Shown here one piece after another: positions 53,966-62,144 of a stretch of DNA of 64,000 nucleotides. Each line of letters starts with the position of its first letter. Position 1 is the first letter of the stretch. Source of the stretch: Ga0077555 sp963746315 (GTDB lineage Bacteria; Pseudomonadota; Alphaproteobacteria; Rhizobiales; Hyphomicrobiaceae); contig CAVVAR010000012.1 in assembly GCA_963746315.1 (NCBI GenBank), forward strand, positions 1,116,001 to 1,180,000, written 5' to 3'. A model generated the notes under the pieces. The model was not told the origin of the DNA, searched no databases, and saw nothing but the letters and a program-made list of their open reading frames with translations. A program made the position numbers and the translations under genes.

Positions 53966-55405
53966 ATGGGCAAGGTCACAGGTTTCCTCGAGCATGATCG
54001 CGCCGACCGCGGCTACCGGCCGGTCGAGGAGCGCGTCACGCACTACAAGGAGTTCGTGGTCCCGCTGCCGGAGCCGGAGGTCAAGACGCAGGCGGCGCGC
54101 TGCATGGATTGTGGCATTCCCTACTGTCACAATGGCTGTCCGGTGAACAACCAGATCCCGGACTGGAACGACCTCGTCTATCGCGATCACTGGAAGCAGG
54201 CGCTCATTAACCTGCATTCGACCAACAATTTCCCCGAGTTCACGGGGCGGGTGTGCCCGGCGCCGTGCGAGGCGGCCTGCACGCTCAATCTCGAGGACAA
54301 GCCGGTCACCATCAAGACGATCGAGTGCGCGATCATCGACAAGGGCTTCGCGGAAGGCTGGGTCAAGCCAGAGCCGCCGGAGACCAGAACGGGTAAGAAG
54401 GTCGCCGTCATCGGTGCCGGTCCCGCCGGGCTCGCGGCCGCGCAGCAGTTGGCGCGCGTCGGGCACGAGGTGCACCTCTACGAGAAAAACGCTCAACCCG
54501 GTGGTTTGCTGCGCTACGGCATTCCCGACTTCAAGCTCGACAAGGGCGTGGTCGCCCGCCGCGTGGAGCAGTTGAAGGCCGAGGGCGTCGTGTTCCACAT
54601 GAACACGCACATCGGCATCGACATCTCGGCCTACGACATCGAGGACAGCCACGACGCCGTGCTGCTGACCGGCGGCTCCGAGCGGCCGTTCGACTTCTTC
54701 GCCGATGCACCCGGCCGCAATCTCGACGGCCTGCACTTCGCCATGGATTTCCTGCCGCAGCAGAACCGTCGCGTTTCCGCCGAGCCGCTGGCGAAGGGCA
54801 CGCACGAGATCAGCGCCAAGGACAAGCACGTCATCGTCATCGGCGGCGGCGACACCGGCTCGGACTGCATAGGCACGTCGATCCGCCAAGGCGCCAAGTC
54901 GGTCACGCAACTCGAGATCATGCCGAAGCCACCTGAAAAGGAGGCGAAGGCCGTGACATGGCCGCACTGGCCGTTGAAGCTCCGCATCTCCACTAGCCAG
55001 GCCGAGGGTGCGAAGACGGAGTATTCGATCTCGACGACGGGCTTTGCCGGCGAGAACGGCAAGGTCACGAAGCTGCTCTACACGCGCGTCGGTCCCGACT
55101 TGAAGCCGATTGCCGGAAGCGAGGGCGAGCTACCCGCCGACCTCGTCCTCTTCGCGATGGGCTTTTCGGGTCCGGTCGAGAGCGACCTGGTCAGGCAGCT
55201 CGAGCTCGGCGTGGTGCCGCGGGGCCGCTTCAAGGGTCTCGATGCGACCGAGCGCGACTACCGGATCAAGGGCAAGCCGAAGCTCTTCGCCGCCGGTGAC
55301 ATCCGCCGTGGCCAGAGCCTCGTCGTCTGGGCGATCCGCGAAGGACGTCAGGCGGCAGCCTCGATCGACAAGGTGCTGATGGGGCGCACGGATTTGCCGC
55401 GCTGA
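53966..55405 (+). CDS. gltD: Glutamate synthase small subunit
   Basis: 479 residues. N-terminal cysteines for two 4Fe-4S clusters: CMDCGIPYCHNGCPVNN and CPAPCEAACTLN. Then an FAD-binding VAVIGAGPAGLAAAQQLA, the GGLLRYGIPDFKLDK block, and an NADPH-binding VIVIGGGDTGSDCIGTS, ending with LFAAGDIRRGQSLVVWAIREGR. It feeds electrons from NADPH to GltB for ammonia assimilation. The start at 53966 gives MGKVTGFLEHDR, the usual N-terminus of this subunit. Confidence 0.96.
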   Translation: MGKVTGFLEHDRADRGYRPVEERVTHYKEFVVPLPEPEVKTQAARCMDCGIPYCHNGCPVNNQIPDWNDLVYRDHWKQALINLHSTNNFPEFTGRVCPAPCEAACTLNLEDKPVTIKTIECAIIDKGFAEGWVKPEPPETRTGKKVAVIGAGPAGLAAAQQLARVGHEVHLYEKNAQPGGLLRYGIPDFKLDKGVVARRVEQLKAEGVVFHMNTHIGIDISAYDIEDSHDAVLLTGGSERPFDFFADAPGRNLDGLHFAMDFLPQQNRRVSAEPLAKGTHEISAKDKHVIVIGGGDTGSDCIGTSIRQGAKSVTQLEIMPKPPEKEAKAVTWPHWPLKLRISTSQAEGAKTEYSISTTGFAGENGKVTKLLYTRVGPDLKPIAGSEGELPADLVLFAMGFSGPVESDLVRQLELGVVPRGRFKGLDATERDYRIKGKPKLFAAGDIRRGQSLVVWAIREGRQAAASIDKVLMGRTDLPR

Positions 55406-55495
55406 TGGGTGGCTGGTGCCGGCACTTGGACGCGTGTCTTTTGACGCCAGGTCACGCTTTGCCCTAACCTTCCTAGACCCAGAGAGGAAGCGATC

Positions 55496-55873
55496 ATGAG
55501 CCAGGCAAAGCCCTTGTTTCCCCCAACCCGTGTCGTGCCACTCGGCGGAGGCGCGAAGCTGGTCTTCTGCTCCGGCGTCACGGCACGCGGCAGCGCCGCA
55601 GCCGGGAAGTCGGTGCAGGAGCAGACGCGCGAGTGCCTCGCCAAGCTCGAGCGTGCGCTCGCCGCCGAAGGCGCGACCTGGGCCCATGTGTTGAAGACGA
55701 CGACGTGGCTGTCGGACATGCGCCACTACGACGGTTTCAACGAGGCGCGCAGCGCCTTCTATGCGACGCTCCCTGTTCCGCCGGCCAGCAGCACGATCGG
55801 CGGCGCACAGTTCACCTCGACCGACGTTTGCATCGAGATCGAGGCGACCGCGGTGGTTCCGGCGCAGGGTTAG
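55496..55873 (+). CDS. RidA-family protein
   Basis: 125 residues with the YjgF/RidA chorismate-mutase-like fold: LVFCSGVTARGSAAAGKSVQEQTRECLAKLERALAAEGATWAHVLKTTTWLSDM (in parts) and a C-terminal CIEIEATAVVP. The usual arginine of the imine-hydrolysis site (in the RxxxxV motif near residue 105) is not evident: the segment reads ASSTIGGAQFTSTDVCIEIE. It therefore belongs to a RidA subgroup that may lack enamine deaminase activity. A GAGAGGAAG ribosome-binding site precedes the ATG. Confidence 0.8.
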   Translation: MSQAKPLFPPTRVVPLGGGAKLVFCSGVTARGSAAAGKSVQEQTRECLAKLERALAAEGATWAHVLKTTTWLSDMRHYDGFNEARSAFYATLPVPPASSTIGGAQFTSTDVCIEIEATAVVPAQG

Positions 55874-55890
55874 CAAGGCGGAGTCTGGCG

Positions 55891-56178
55891 CTACCCCGTC
55901 TGCCTTTCCAGATACGCCCTCGCTGGACCCGTATCGATCAGCGGGTAGATCTCGAACGTCGCCGGAATGATTTCGGCCCATTCGTTCAAGATGCGGTGCA
56001 GCGTCTCGTTGTCGGGCACGTCCAGCAGCGCGACGGCGCCCCGCCCGGTCCGGGCCCAGACATCCTTGCACAGGCCCTGCGCCTGCAGCGGCGCCAGCCA
56101 CTCCCAGTAGGCCTTGCGCTTCGGCACCATCGTCGAGGGCGGCTCGGGGCGGGGGGTCGAGATGACCATGAACAGCAT
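55891..56178 (-). CDS. Muconolactone-isomerase-like small protein
   Basis: 95 residues, ferredoxin-like dimeric alpha-beta layout: LFMVISTPRPEPPSTM, YWEWLAPLQAQGLCKDVWARTGRGAVALLDVPDNETLHRILNEW (in parts) and TFEIYPLIDTG. It resembles the muconolactone delta-isomerase superfamily, whose members include many uncharacterised proteins. It is 5 nt downstream of the SnoaL-like gene on the same strand, so they form an operon. Reaction unknown. Confidence 0.65.
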   Translation of the reverse strand: MLFMVISTPRPEPPSTMVPKRKAYWEWLAPLQAQGLCKDVWARTGRGAVALLDVPDNETLHRILNEWAEIIPATFEIYPLIDTGPARAYLERQTG

Positions 56179-56183
56179 CGGGG

Positions 56184-56633
56184 CTACTCCTTGGGCGCGA
56201 GCCGGGTCGCGGGCTTGTATTGGTCCTCGAGGCGATTGCCGTGCCGGTGGACGAGCCGCCACTCGCCGGCCTCGAGGCGGAAGATGTGCGTGACGCGGTT
56301 GGTCCAGCCCGTGCGCCCGTTGACGCCGGCCATGGACTGGTCCGCGTAGGTCTCGATATCGGTCGTGTAGAAAAGCTCCGGAGTCACCACCGTCGTCACG
56401 TTCCGGTAGCTCACCTTGCCTCCCTTGAACTGCTGTGCCGCCCAGTCCCAGCGGGCGGAAACCCCCTCCCATCCCTGCTCATAGCCGCCCCAGCCGTAGA
56501 AGCTGGTCGCATCGGCCGTGTGGGAGTAGAGCGCCTTGATGGCACGGACATCGCCGTTCGCCACATCGGCCATGGCGGCGTGAAGCCGGGCGATAGCGGC
56601 CGCGACGGAAGCTGATAGGTGTTCACTGGTCAT
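56184..56633 (-). CDS. SnoaL-like / nuclear transport factor 2 fold protein
   Basis: 149 residues: IARLHAAMADVANGDVRAIKALYSHTADATSFYGWGGYEQGWEGVSARWDWAA (in parts), with strands YRNVTTVVTPELFYTTDIETYA and the C-terminal VTHIFRLEAGEWRLVHRHGNRLED. This is the SnoaL-like/DUF4440 style of NTF2 domain, without a signal peptide. It is upstream of the muconolactone-isomerase-like gene (5 nt), and divergent from the GMC oxidoreductase gene. Function unknown. Confidence 0.78.
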   Translation of the reverse strand: MTSEHLSASVAAAIARLHAAMADVANGDVRAIKALYSHTADATSFYGWGGYEQGWEGVSARWDWAAQQFKGGKVSYRNVTTVVTPELFYTTDIETYADQSMAGVNGRTGWTNRVTHIFRLEAGEWRLVHRHGNRLEDQYKPATRLAPKE

Positions 56634-56785
56634 CGGGGCCGTCTCCCTGGCTGCCTCCCGGCATTCAATACGGCGCCGGCCGCGTTGTCACCTTCCGGCA
56701 CCAGCCGTGTACTCACTATATCTGCCGCGACGGCTCGACCTATCGGGGAGGCGTCTGCAATCTGTCATTTTTCCATTTGCTCGTC

Positions 56786-58504
56786 ATGGGTCGCCACCAG
56801 GAGGATTTGCCGTTGACCCGCCTATCCCGCTCACCCGACCAGCTCGCGGCCCGCTACGACGTGATCGTCGTTGGATCGGGCTACGGCGGCGGCGTGGCCG
56901 CTTCGCGACTGGCGCGGGCAGGCAAGCGGGTCTGCGTGCTGGAGCGCGGGCGCGAGTTCCTGACGGGGGAGTTCCCTTCGCGCTTTCCCGAGCTTCGCGC
57001 CGAGATGCATGTGACTGGGCGGCGCTCGAGCTTCGGCAAGCCAACCGGCCTCTATGACGTCCGCCTCGGCGACGATATGCATGTGCTCGTCGCCTGTGGG
57101 CTCGGCGGCGGCTCGCTGGTCAATGCCGGCGTTGCGTTGCGGCCCGACCCGCGCGTCTTTCGCGACGAGGCGTGGCCGGGGCAGATTGTGCAGGACGGTC
57201 TCATCGACGAAGGCTTTGCGCGGGCAGAGCGGTGGCTTCGGCCTGCGCGCCACGAGCGTGGCCGCGAGATGAGCAAATTCCGCGCGCTCGACGCCGCGAG
57301 TGCCGCACTGGGCGCGGCGGCCGTCGTGCCGCCAGTCGCCGTCAGCTTCGACGCGAACGTCAATCCGGCAGGTATCGCTCAGCCCGGATGCACGCTTTGC
57401 GGCGACTGTTGCGCCGGCTGCAATGTTGGCGCCAAGAATACGGTCGCGCTGACCTATCTTCCCGACGCCGTGCGCAACGGCGCCGAGGTGTTCACCGAGC
57501 TGCGCGTCCGTGACGTGACGCGGCACGCGGCAGGCACATGGCGCGTCGTCGCAGAGCGACTGGACGGGAACGGCGGCCACGATGGCCCGCGCGAGCTTGT
57601 CATCGAGGCCGCCATGGTCGTGCTGGCCGCCGGCACGCTCGGCTCGACAGAGATCCTGCTCCGCTCTCGCGAAAAGGGTCTCGACGTCTCGGACCGGCTG
57701 GGGCAGCGCTTCTCGGCGAACGGCGACATCATTGCCTTCGGGTATGGGGCGCGGCTGCCCGTCAACGCCATCGGCGTCGGGCATCCGGCGAGAATCGAAG
57801 GGCTCGAGGTCGGCGCCGCCGTTACCGGTCAGATCGTCATCGAGGATGCGGACGTGCTCGCCAACGAGATGCGCATCCAGGAAGGCGCCATGCCGTCCGC
57901 GATGGCTCCGGCTCTGCCGGTGATGTTCGTTCCGAACGGGCGGCTGCTCGGCGCGCTCTCGGCGCTGGTCAATGGCGTCTACAAGGGCCCGCTCGCCGGC
58001 CTGCAGACGTTCTTCGCGGTCTCACACGACTCCGCGTCCGGACGGTTTGATCTGGAGGACGGCCGGCTGGTGCTGTCGTGGCCCGGCGCCAAGGACCAAC
58101 CCGTCTATCAGCGCCTCGACAAGGCGTTGTCTGCGCTCGTCGAGAAGGCGGGCGGCGCCTACGTCGAGAATCCGCTGGCTGGCTCGGTCATGGGGCATCA
58201 GCCGGCGACGGCGCACCCGCTAGGCGGAGCTGGCATGGGGAGGGACCGGGGCGACGGCGTCGTAGACCACAAGGGCCGCGTCTTCGATGCCCGCGCCGGC
58301 AGCGGCACGACCGACGTTCATGCCGGTCTCTACGTCATCGACGGATCGATCATTCCGCGCTCGCTCGGCGTAAATCCGCTGCTCACGATCACGGCCCTGG
58401 CGGAGCGTGCGTTGATCCACATGGGCCGCGATCTCGGGCTTTCGATCGACGACGCGCCGCGTTGGACCGGGGCGCCACGGACCCCGCACTCGCCGATGGC
58501 CTAG
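56786..58504 (+). CDS. GMC family oxidoreductase
   Basis: 572 residues. FAD dinucleotide-binding motif DVIVVGSGYGGGVAASRLARAG at the start, then VACGLGGGSLVNAGVALRPDP, a cysteine-rich TLCGDCCAGCNVGAKNTVALTY region, ENPLAGSVMGHQPATAHPLGGAGMG (His near the active site), and LYVIDGSIIPRSLGVNPLLTITALAERA. This is the cholesterol-oxidase-like branch, oxidising an alcohol with flavin. Substrate unknown. The ATG at 56786 is preferred over an upstream TTG. The TAG stop (58502-58504) is the first three bases of a hairpin element. Confidence 0.88.
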   Translation: MGRHQEDLPLTRLSRSPDQLAARYDVIVVGSGYGGGVAASRLARAGKRVCVLERGREFLTGEFPSRFPELRAEMHVTGRRSSFGKPTGLYDVRLGDDMHVLVACGLGGGSLVNAGVALRPDPRVFRDEAWPGQIVQDGLIDEGFARAERWLRPARHERGREMSKFRALDAASAALGAAAVVPPVAVSFDANVNPAGIAQPGCTLCGDCCAGCNVGAKNTVALTYLPDAVRNGAEVFTELRVRDVTRHAAGTWRVVAERLDGNGGHDGPRELVIEAAMVVLAAGTLGSTEILLRSREKGLDVSDRLGQRFSANGDIIAFGYGARLPVNAIGVGHPARIEGLEVGAAVTGQIVIEDADVLANEMRIQEGAMPSAMAPALPVMFVPNGRLLGALSALVNGVYKGPLAGLQTFFAVSHDSASGRFDLEDGRLVLSWPGAKDQPVYQRLDKALSALVEKAGGAYVENPLAGSVMGHQPATAHPLGGAGMGRDRGDGVVDHKGRVFDARAGSGTTDVHAGLYVIDGSIIPRSLGVNPLLTITALAERALIHMGRDLGLSIDDAPRWTGAPRTPHSPMA

Positions 58505-58666
58505 TGGCCCGTCGCGCCAAGATCGCAACATAGCCGCAACCTCGTCCGATTTTGGCGCGACATCAGGGCCACTAGCAGCATCAATGGCTTAGTGAGGCGT
58601 TCATCGCGCCTTAGTTGACTCAAACCTCGCCGCACCATCGGTCAACGAAGGCGCGACGCCTCACTG
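58502..58666. repeat. Composite paired-hairpin element, copy 1
   Basis: Exactly 165 bp: hairpin unit A (58502-58574, 73 bp), a 15-bp spacer GCAGCATCAATGGCT, hairpin unit B (58590-58666, 77 bp). A has outer arms TAGTGGCCC/GGGCCACTA and inner arms GTCGCGCCAA/TTGGCGCGAC with a 4-nt bulge on the right side. B has outer arms TAGTGAGGCG/CGCCTCACTG, inner arms CGCGCCTT-GTTGAC/GTCAAC-AAGGCGCG, and a 5-nt bulge on the left. The same architecture recurs at 61633-61797. Confidence 0.85.
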
Positions 58667-58823
58667 GGCGCTCCTGCAAGCTTCTCATCGCCACCCGAAT
58701 GCTGCGATACGCAGAGTTTATGCGGCTCGGCTGCAAACTTACTGTCTGGGCGTTAGGCTGCTGACTAGGCTCGGTTGCGATGGCGTCATTCGGCGCCAGC
58801 GGCTCCCATCCGGAGTAGAACCG
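58667..58823. other. Short intergenic region after composite element
   Basis: 157 nt without a supported gene, between the hairpin pair and a small membrane-protein gene. No clear promoter or terminator is seen. Confidence 0.4.
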
Positions 58824-59198
58824 ATGACAGAAGCCTGGCTATCGCTGCTAGTCGGAGTTGGCATCTCCATGAGCAGCGCTGCGCTGCTCTGGTACTGCGC
58901 CAAGCGGTGCCGGTTGGCGCGGCCGCCGAGCAAGTGGAAGAGCGAAGGGGTGGCGACGGCCCTTTCCCTGGCACTGGTCGGCATCATCATCATCGGCGGA
59001 GCCTGGACGATAAAGGGAGCGATGTTTCTCGTGCCCGACGCCATTGTGGGTGTGATCGTCGGATTCCTCATCGTGATCGTCGCCATGTTCGCGACGCTCC
59101 GTCTCCTTGGTCCGCTGCCGAGCGAGGGCGGCACGCCCGGGGATGCGCTCGCGGCAAGGACGCTCCCGCCGGCCGCCGGAAAGCTCGAGCACGCCTGA
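58824..59198 (+). CDS. Small three-helix membrane protein
   Basis: 124 residues with three hydrophobic segments: residues 5-24, 45-66 and 71-94, joined by a basic loop (AKRCRLARPPSKWK). The C-terminal 30 residues are soluble. No family recognised. It precedes rimO by 46 nt on the same strand; the two might be cotranscribed. Confidence 0.6.
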   Translation: MTEAWLSLLVGVGISMSSAALLWYCAKRCRLARPPSKWKSEGVATALSLALVGIIIIGGAWTIKGAMFLVPDAIVGVIVGFLIVIVAMFATLRLLGPLPSEGGTPGDALAARTLPPAAGKLEHA

Positions 59199-59244
59199 AT
59201 CCACGGCGTTGCACGGGGCTCGCGGCACGGCTACAAGCGCGGCC

Positions 59245-60666
59245 ATGGCAAGAACCTCCGAGAAATCTCCCGCTAAGTCCTCTTTGGCCCCCCGGTCGGG
59301 CCGCGCGGCTGGAGCCGCCGCACCGAAGGTGCGGCGGGCAACAGCGCAGATACAACCGCGCATCCCTAAGGTCGGGATCGTCTCGCTTGGTTGTCCGAAG
59401 GCGCTGGTCGACAGCGAGCGCATCATCACGCGGCTCCGGGCCGAGGGCTATCAGCTCGTGCCCGACTACAAGGGTGCGGACGCCGTCATCGTCAACACCT
59501 GCGGCTTTCTCAACTCCGCCAAGGAGGAGAGCCTGGCCGCAATCGGCGAGGCGCTGGCCGAGAACGGCCGCGTCATCGTCACGGGCTGCCTCGGCGTCGA
59601 GAAGGACAAGATCCTGGCGGCCCATCCGGGCGTGCTCTCGGTCAGCGGGCCTCACCAGTACGAGGCAGTGATGGAGGCGGTGCACGCCGCCGTGCCGCCG
59701 CTGCACGACCCCTTCGTCGACTTGGTGCCGCCCGAGGGCTTTCGTCTGACGCCACGCCACTACGCCTATTTGAAGATCTCCGAGGGCTGCAACAACAGCT
59801 GCTCGTTCTGCATCATCCCAGCCATTCGCGGGCGGCTCGCCTCGCGGCCGGTCAACCAGGTGATGGTGGAAGCCGAGCGGCTGGTGAAAGCGGGCGTCAA
59901 GGAATTGCTGGTCATCAGCCAGGATACGTCGGCCTACGGCGTCGACATCAAGTACGCCGACAGCCCGTGGAAGGGCGAGCCGCTGAAAGCGCGCTTCTTC
60001 GAGCTGGCGCAAGCGCTGGGCTCACTGGGCGCGTGGGTGCGGCTCCACTACGTCTACCCCTATCCGCACGTCGACGAGGTGCTGCCGCTGATGGCCGAGG
60101 GCAAGGTTCTGCCCTACCTCGACATCCCGTTTCAGCACGCCAGCCCTGCCGTGCTCAAAGCCATGCGGCGACCGGCCCACCAGGAGAAGACGCTGGCGCG
60201 CATCGCCGCGTGGCGCCGTGCCGTGCCGGACCTAGCCTTGCGCTCGACCTTCATCGTCGGCTTTCCGGGCGAGACGGAGCGCGATTTCGAGATACTGCTC
60301 GATTTCGTCCGGGAGGCGCGGCTCGCCCGCGTCGGTTGCTTCAAATACGAGCCCGTTGATGGCGCGCCCGCCAACGATCTGGCTGGGGCCGTGCCCGAGG
60401 CGGTGAAGGAGGAGCGCTGGCATCGCTTCATGTCGGCACAGCAGGCTGTCTCGGCCGAGGTCATGGCGACCCGCGTCGGCCGCGAGATCGATGTGCTGAT
60501 CGACGAGGTTGACGAGGAAGGCGCCATCGGCCGCTCGCAATGGGACGCGCCGGACATCGACGGCTCTGTCTTCCTCAACGGCGAGGCGAATGCGGCGCCC
60601 GGCGATCTGGTCCGCGCCAAGGTCGTGCACGCCGACGAGTACGATTTATGGGCGGAGACGCTATAG
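59245..60666 (+). CDS. rimO: Ribosomal protein S12 methylthiotransferase
   Basis: 473 residues. The N-terminal MTTase domain carries three cluster-binding cysteines (Cys50 in SLGCPKALVD, Cys86 in NTCGF, Cys115 in TGCLGVEK), the radical-SAM motif CNNSCSFC gives Cys182, Cys186 and Cys189, and a C-terminal TRAM domain is present (REIDVLIDEVDEEGAIGRS, PGDLVRAKVV). SLGCPKALVDSE and the LDIPFQHASPAVLKAMRRPA block distinguish RimO from MiaB. It methylthiolates an aspartate of ribosomal protein S12. The N-terminal 40 residues are a lineage-specific basic extension. Confidence 0.95.
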   Translation: MARTSEKSPAKSSLAPRSGRAAGAAAPKVRRATAQIQPRIPKVGIVSLGCPKALVDSERIITRLRAEGYQLVPDYKGADAVIVNTCGFLNSAKEESLAAIGEALAENGRVIVTGCLGVEKDKILAAHPGVLSVSGPHQYEAVMEAVHAAVPPLHDPFVDLVPPEGFRLTPRHYAYLKISEGCNNSCSFCIIPAIRGRLASRPVNQVMVEAERLVKAGVKELLVISQDTSAYGVDIKYADSPWKGEPLKARFFELAQALGSLGAWVRLHYVYPYPHVDEVLPLMAEGKVLPYLDIPFQHASPAVLKAMRRPAHQEKTLARIAAWRRAVPDLALRSTFIVGFPGETERDFEILLDFVREARLARVGCFKYEPVDGAPANDLAGAVPEAVKEERWHRFMSAQQAVSAEVMATRVGREIDVLIDEVDEEGAIGRSQWDAPDIDGSVFLNGEANAAPGDLVRAKVVHADEYDLWAETL

Positions 60667-60678
60667 AGCGGCCTGCGC

Positions 60679-61569
60679 TCACCCCTTCTCCACCGTCTGC
60701 CGCTCGATCTCGTAGAAGCGCTCGAGCCCGATCGTGTCCTCGATCTCTTTGCGGATACGCACGGCGTCGTCGTTCGAGAGCCCGGTGTACCCACCCGTGG
60801 CACGCAGCTCCGCAAGCGCCTTACGCTGCGCCTCGAACGCCGGCAGCATCATCACCTGCGCTTCGATGATCGCCGCCCAGCCCATCGATTTCAGCTCCGC
60901 CGCGGTGAAGATCGGCCGCCCGTCGCGATTGCCCCGGCTCATCACGTAGACCAGCGGCACCTTGCACACCTGGGGCGCCCGCGCGGCCTCGTCGTGATTG
61001 CGCGGAAACAGGAGCCCCATGTCCGCGCCGGCTTCCGCTGCGCGATTGATCCGGTCGGCGGCGACGTCGAGCCCGTGCTCCCGGCAGCTGTCGGTGCGCG
61101 CGATGACGACGAAGTCGGGATCGAGCCGATCACGCTCGAGACAGGCGTAGCTGATCTTCTCGGCGAAGTCCTCAGGCGGGATCTCGTGCACCTGATAGGT
61201 GTGGTAGTGCGCGCGCTTTGGATAGATCTGGTCCTCGATGTGGGCGCCCGCGATCCCTGCCGCGATCATCTCGCGAATCGTCCGCATAGTGTGCAGCGGC
61301 TCGCCGAAGCCGGCGCCCGCGTCGATAATCATCGGAATGTCGACGACCCGTGCGGCATCGGCAGCAATCGCGATCTGCTCGGTCATGGTGAGGAGCGGCT
61401 CGCTCACGGCCCGTGAGGCACCCGAAACATAGCCGCCGCAATAAACCGCCTCGAACCCGGCGTGCTCGACGAGCCGCGCCCCGAGCCCGTCCCAAACCGA
61501 CGGCATGTGCAGGAATGTGCCACGGCTGACGAGGGCTTTCAGGCGTGTGGTCTGTCGCTCCGCTGTCAT
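60679..61569 (-). CDS. Isocitrate lyase/PEP mutase family protein
   Basis: 296 residues, a (beta/alpha)8 barrel of the PEP mutase/isocitrate lyase superfamily: FLHMPSVWDGLGARLVEHAGFEAVYCGGYVSGAS, PMIIDAGAGFGEP, GIAGAHIEDQIYPKRAHYHTYQ, FVVIARTDSCREHGLDVA (each in part). The metal site is in the DAG and EDQ segments. The KKCGH catalytic loop of isocitrate lyase is absent: the gating segment reads YPKRAHYHTYQ, suggesting a 2,3-dimethylmalate lyase, oxaloacetate hydrolase-like or related C-C lyase. The start is supported by an AGGAGG site. Substrate unknown. Confidence 0.85.
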   Translation of the reverse strand: MTAERQTTRLKALVSRGTFLHMPSVWDGLGARLVEHAGFEAVYCGGYVSGASRAVSEPLLTMTEQIAIAADAARVVDIPMIIDAGAGFGEPLHTMRTIREMIAAGIAGAHIEDQIYPKRAHYHTYQVHEIPPEDFAEKISYACLERDRLDPDFVVIARTDSCREHGLDVAADRINRAAEAGADMGLLFPRNHDEAARAPQVCKVPLVYVMSRGNRDGRPIFTAAELKSMGWAAIIEAQVMMLPAFEAQRKALAELRATGGYTGLSNDDAVRIRKEIEDTIGLERFYEIERQTVEKG

Positions 61570-61632
61570 CGGTTGCCTCCTGCTCGGGTACGGCATGCTG
61601 CCAGCCCCAGGCACGCCGCGCCAGGGGCATGA

Positions 61633-61797
61633 TAGTGTCCCGACCGCGAAGTTCGTTTCATCGTGCTGCCGGGTCGGGACGAACTTCGCGGTCGAGAGGA
61701 CACTAGCTAAATCATAAGCTTAGTGTGGCGTTGTGTTTGGAAGTCCGCCTTCAGGGGCTGCCGAGAGAATGAACCGGACTTCCAAACCGCCACACTA
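61633..61797. repeat. Composite paired-hairpin element, copy 2
   Basis: Exactly 165 bp with the same plan as 58502-58666: hairpin C (61633-61705, 73 bp), 15-bp spacer GCTAAATCATAAGCT, hairpin D (61721-61797, 77 bp). C: outer TAGTGTCC/GGACACTA, inner CGACCGCGAAGTTCGT/ACGAACTTCGCGGTCG, 3-nt bulge on the right. D: outer TAGTGTGGCG/CGCCACACTA, inner TTTGGAAGTCCG/CGGACTTCCAAA, 5-nt excess on the left. Arm sequences differ from copy 1, while unit lengths, spacer length, terminal TAGTG and bulge sides are the same. Confidence 0.88.
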
Positions 61798-61841
61798 GAT
61801 TGGTTGCGTCCGGTAGCCTTCAGGCACTCGCGGAGCCTCGC

Positions 61842-62144
61842 ATGACAGACAAGCTCGAGCCGCTGATTGCTGATCTCGTTGCCTGGTGTGCTGCGATGCC
61901 CCGCCGCTATGCGGACGTGATCGATGCGTGGCGGACGTCCTGTCCGCGACTGATGGTATGGGAGGAGGCGCACGATCGCCGGCTCGTCGAGACGCGCCCT
62001 GGGTCGGGCGGCCTGATCGTCGTCGTGACGCCCGAGGGGCATGCCCTGTTGGCGTCGCGGACCCTGGCGGCGTCGCGAACGCCACCCGCCATGGCCAAGG
62101 CTCCCGCGATCGCGGAGCCGCCGCGAGCTGCGGGTGCCGGCTAG
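61842..62144 (+). CDS. Small conserved-type protein of unknown function
   Basis: 100 residues. The N-terminal two thirds reads LEPLIADLVAWCAAMPRRYADVIDAWRTSCPRLMVWEEAHDRRLV and GLIVVVTPEGHALL: three helices and a two-stranded wing, the layout of a winged-helix domain, common in small alphaproteobacterial proteins. The last 30 residues are Ala/Pro-rich. Function unknown. The TAG stop abuts the stop of the convergent gene with no spacer (CTAGCTAG). Confidence 0.65.
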   Translation: MTDKLEPLIADLVAWCAAMPRRYADVIDAWRTSCPRLMVWEEAHDRRLVETRPGSGGLIVVVTPEGHALLASRTLAASRTPPAMAKAPAIAEPPRAAGAG

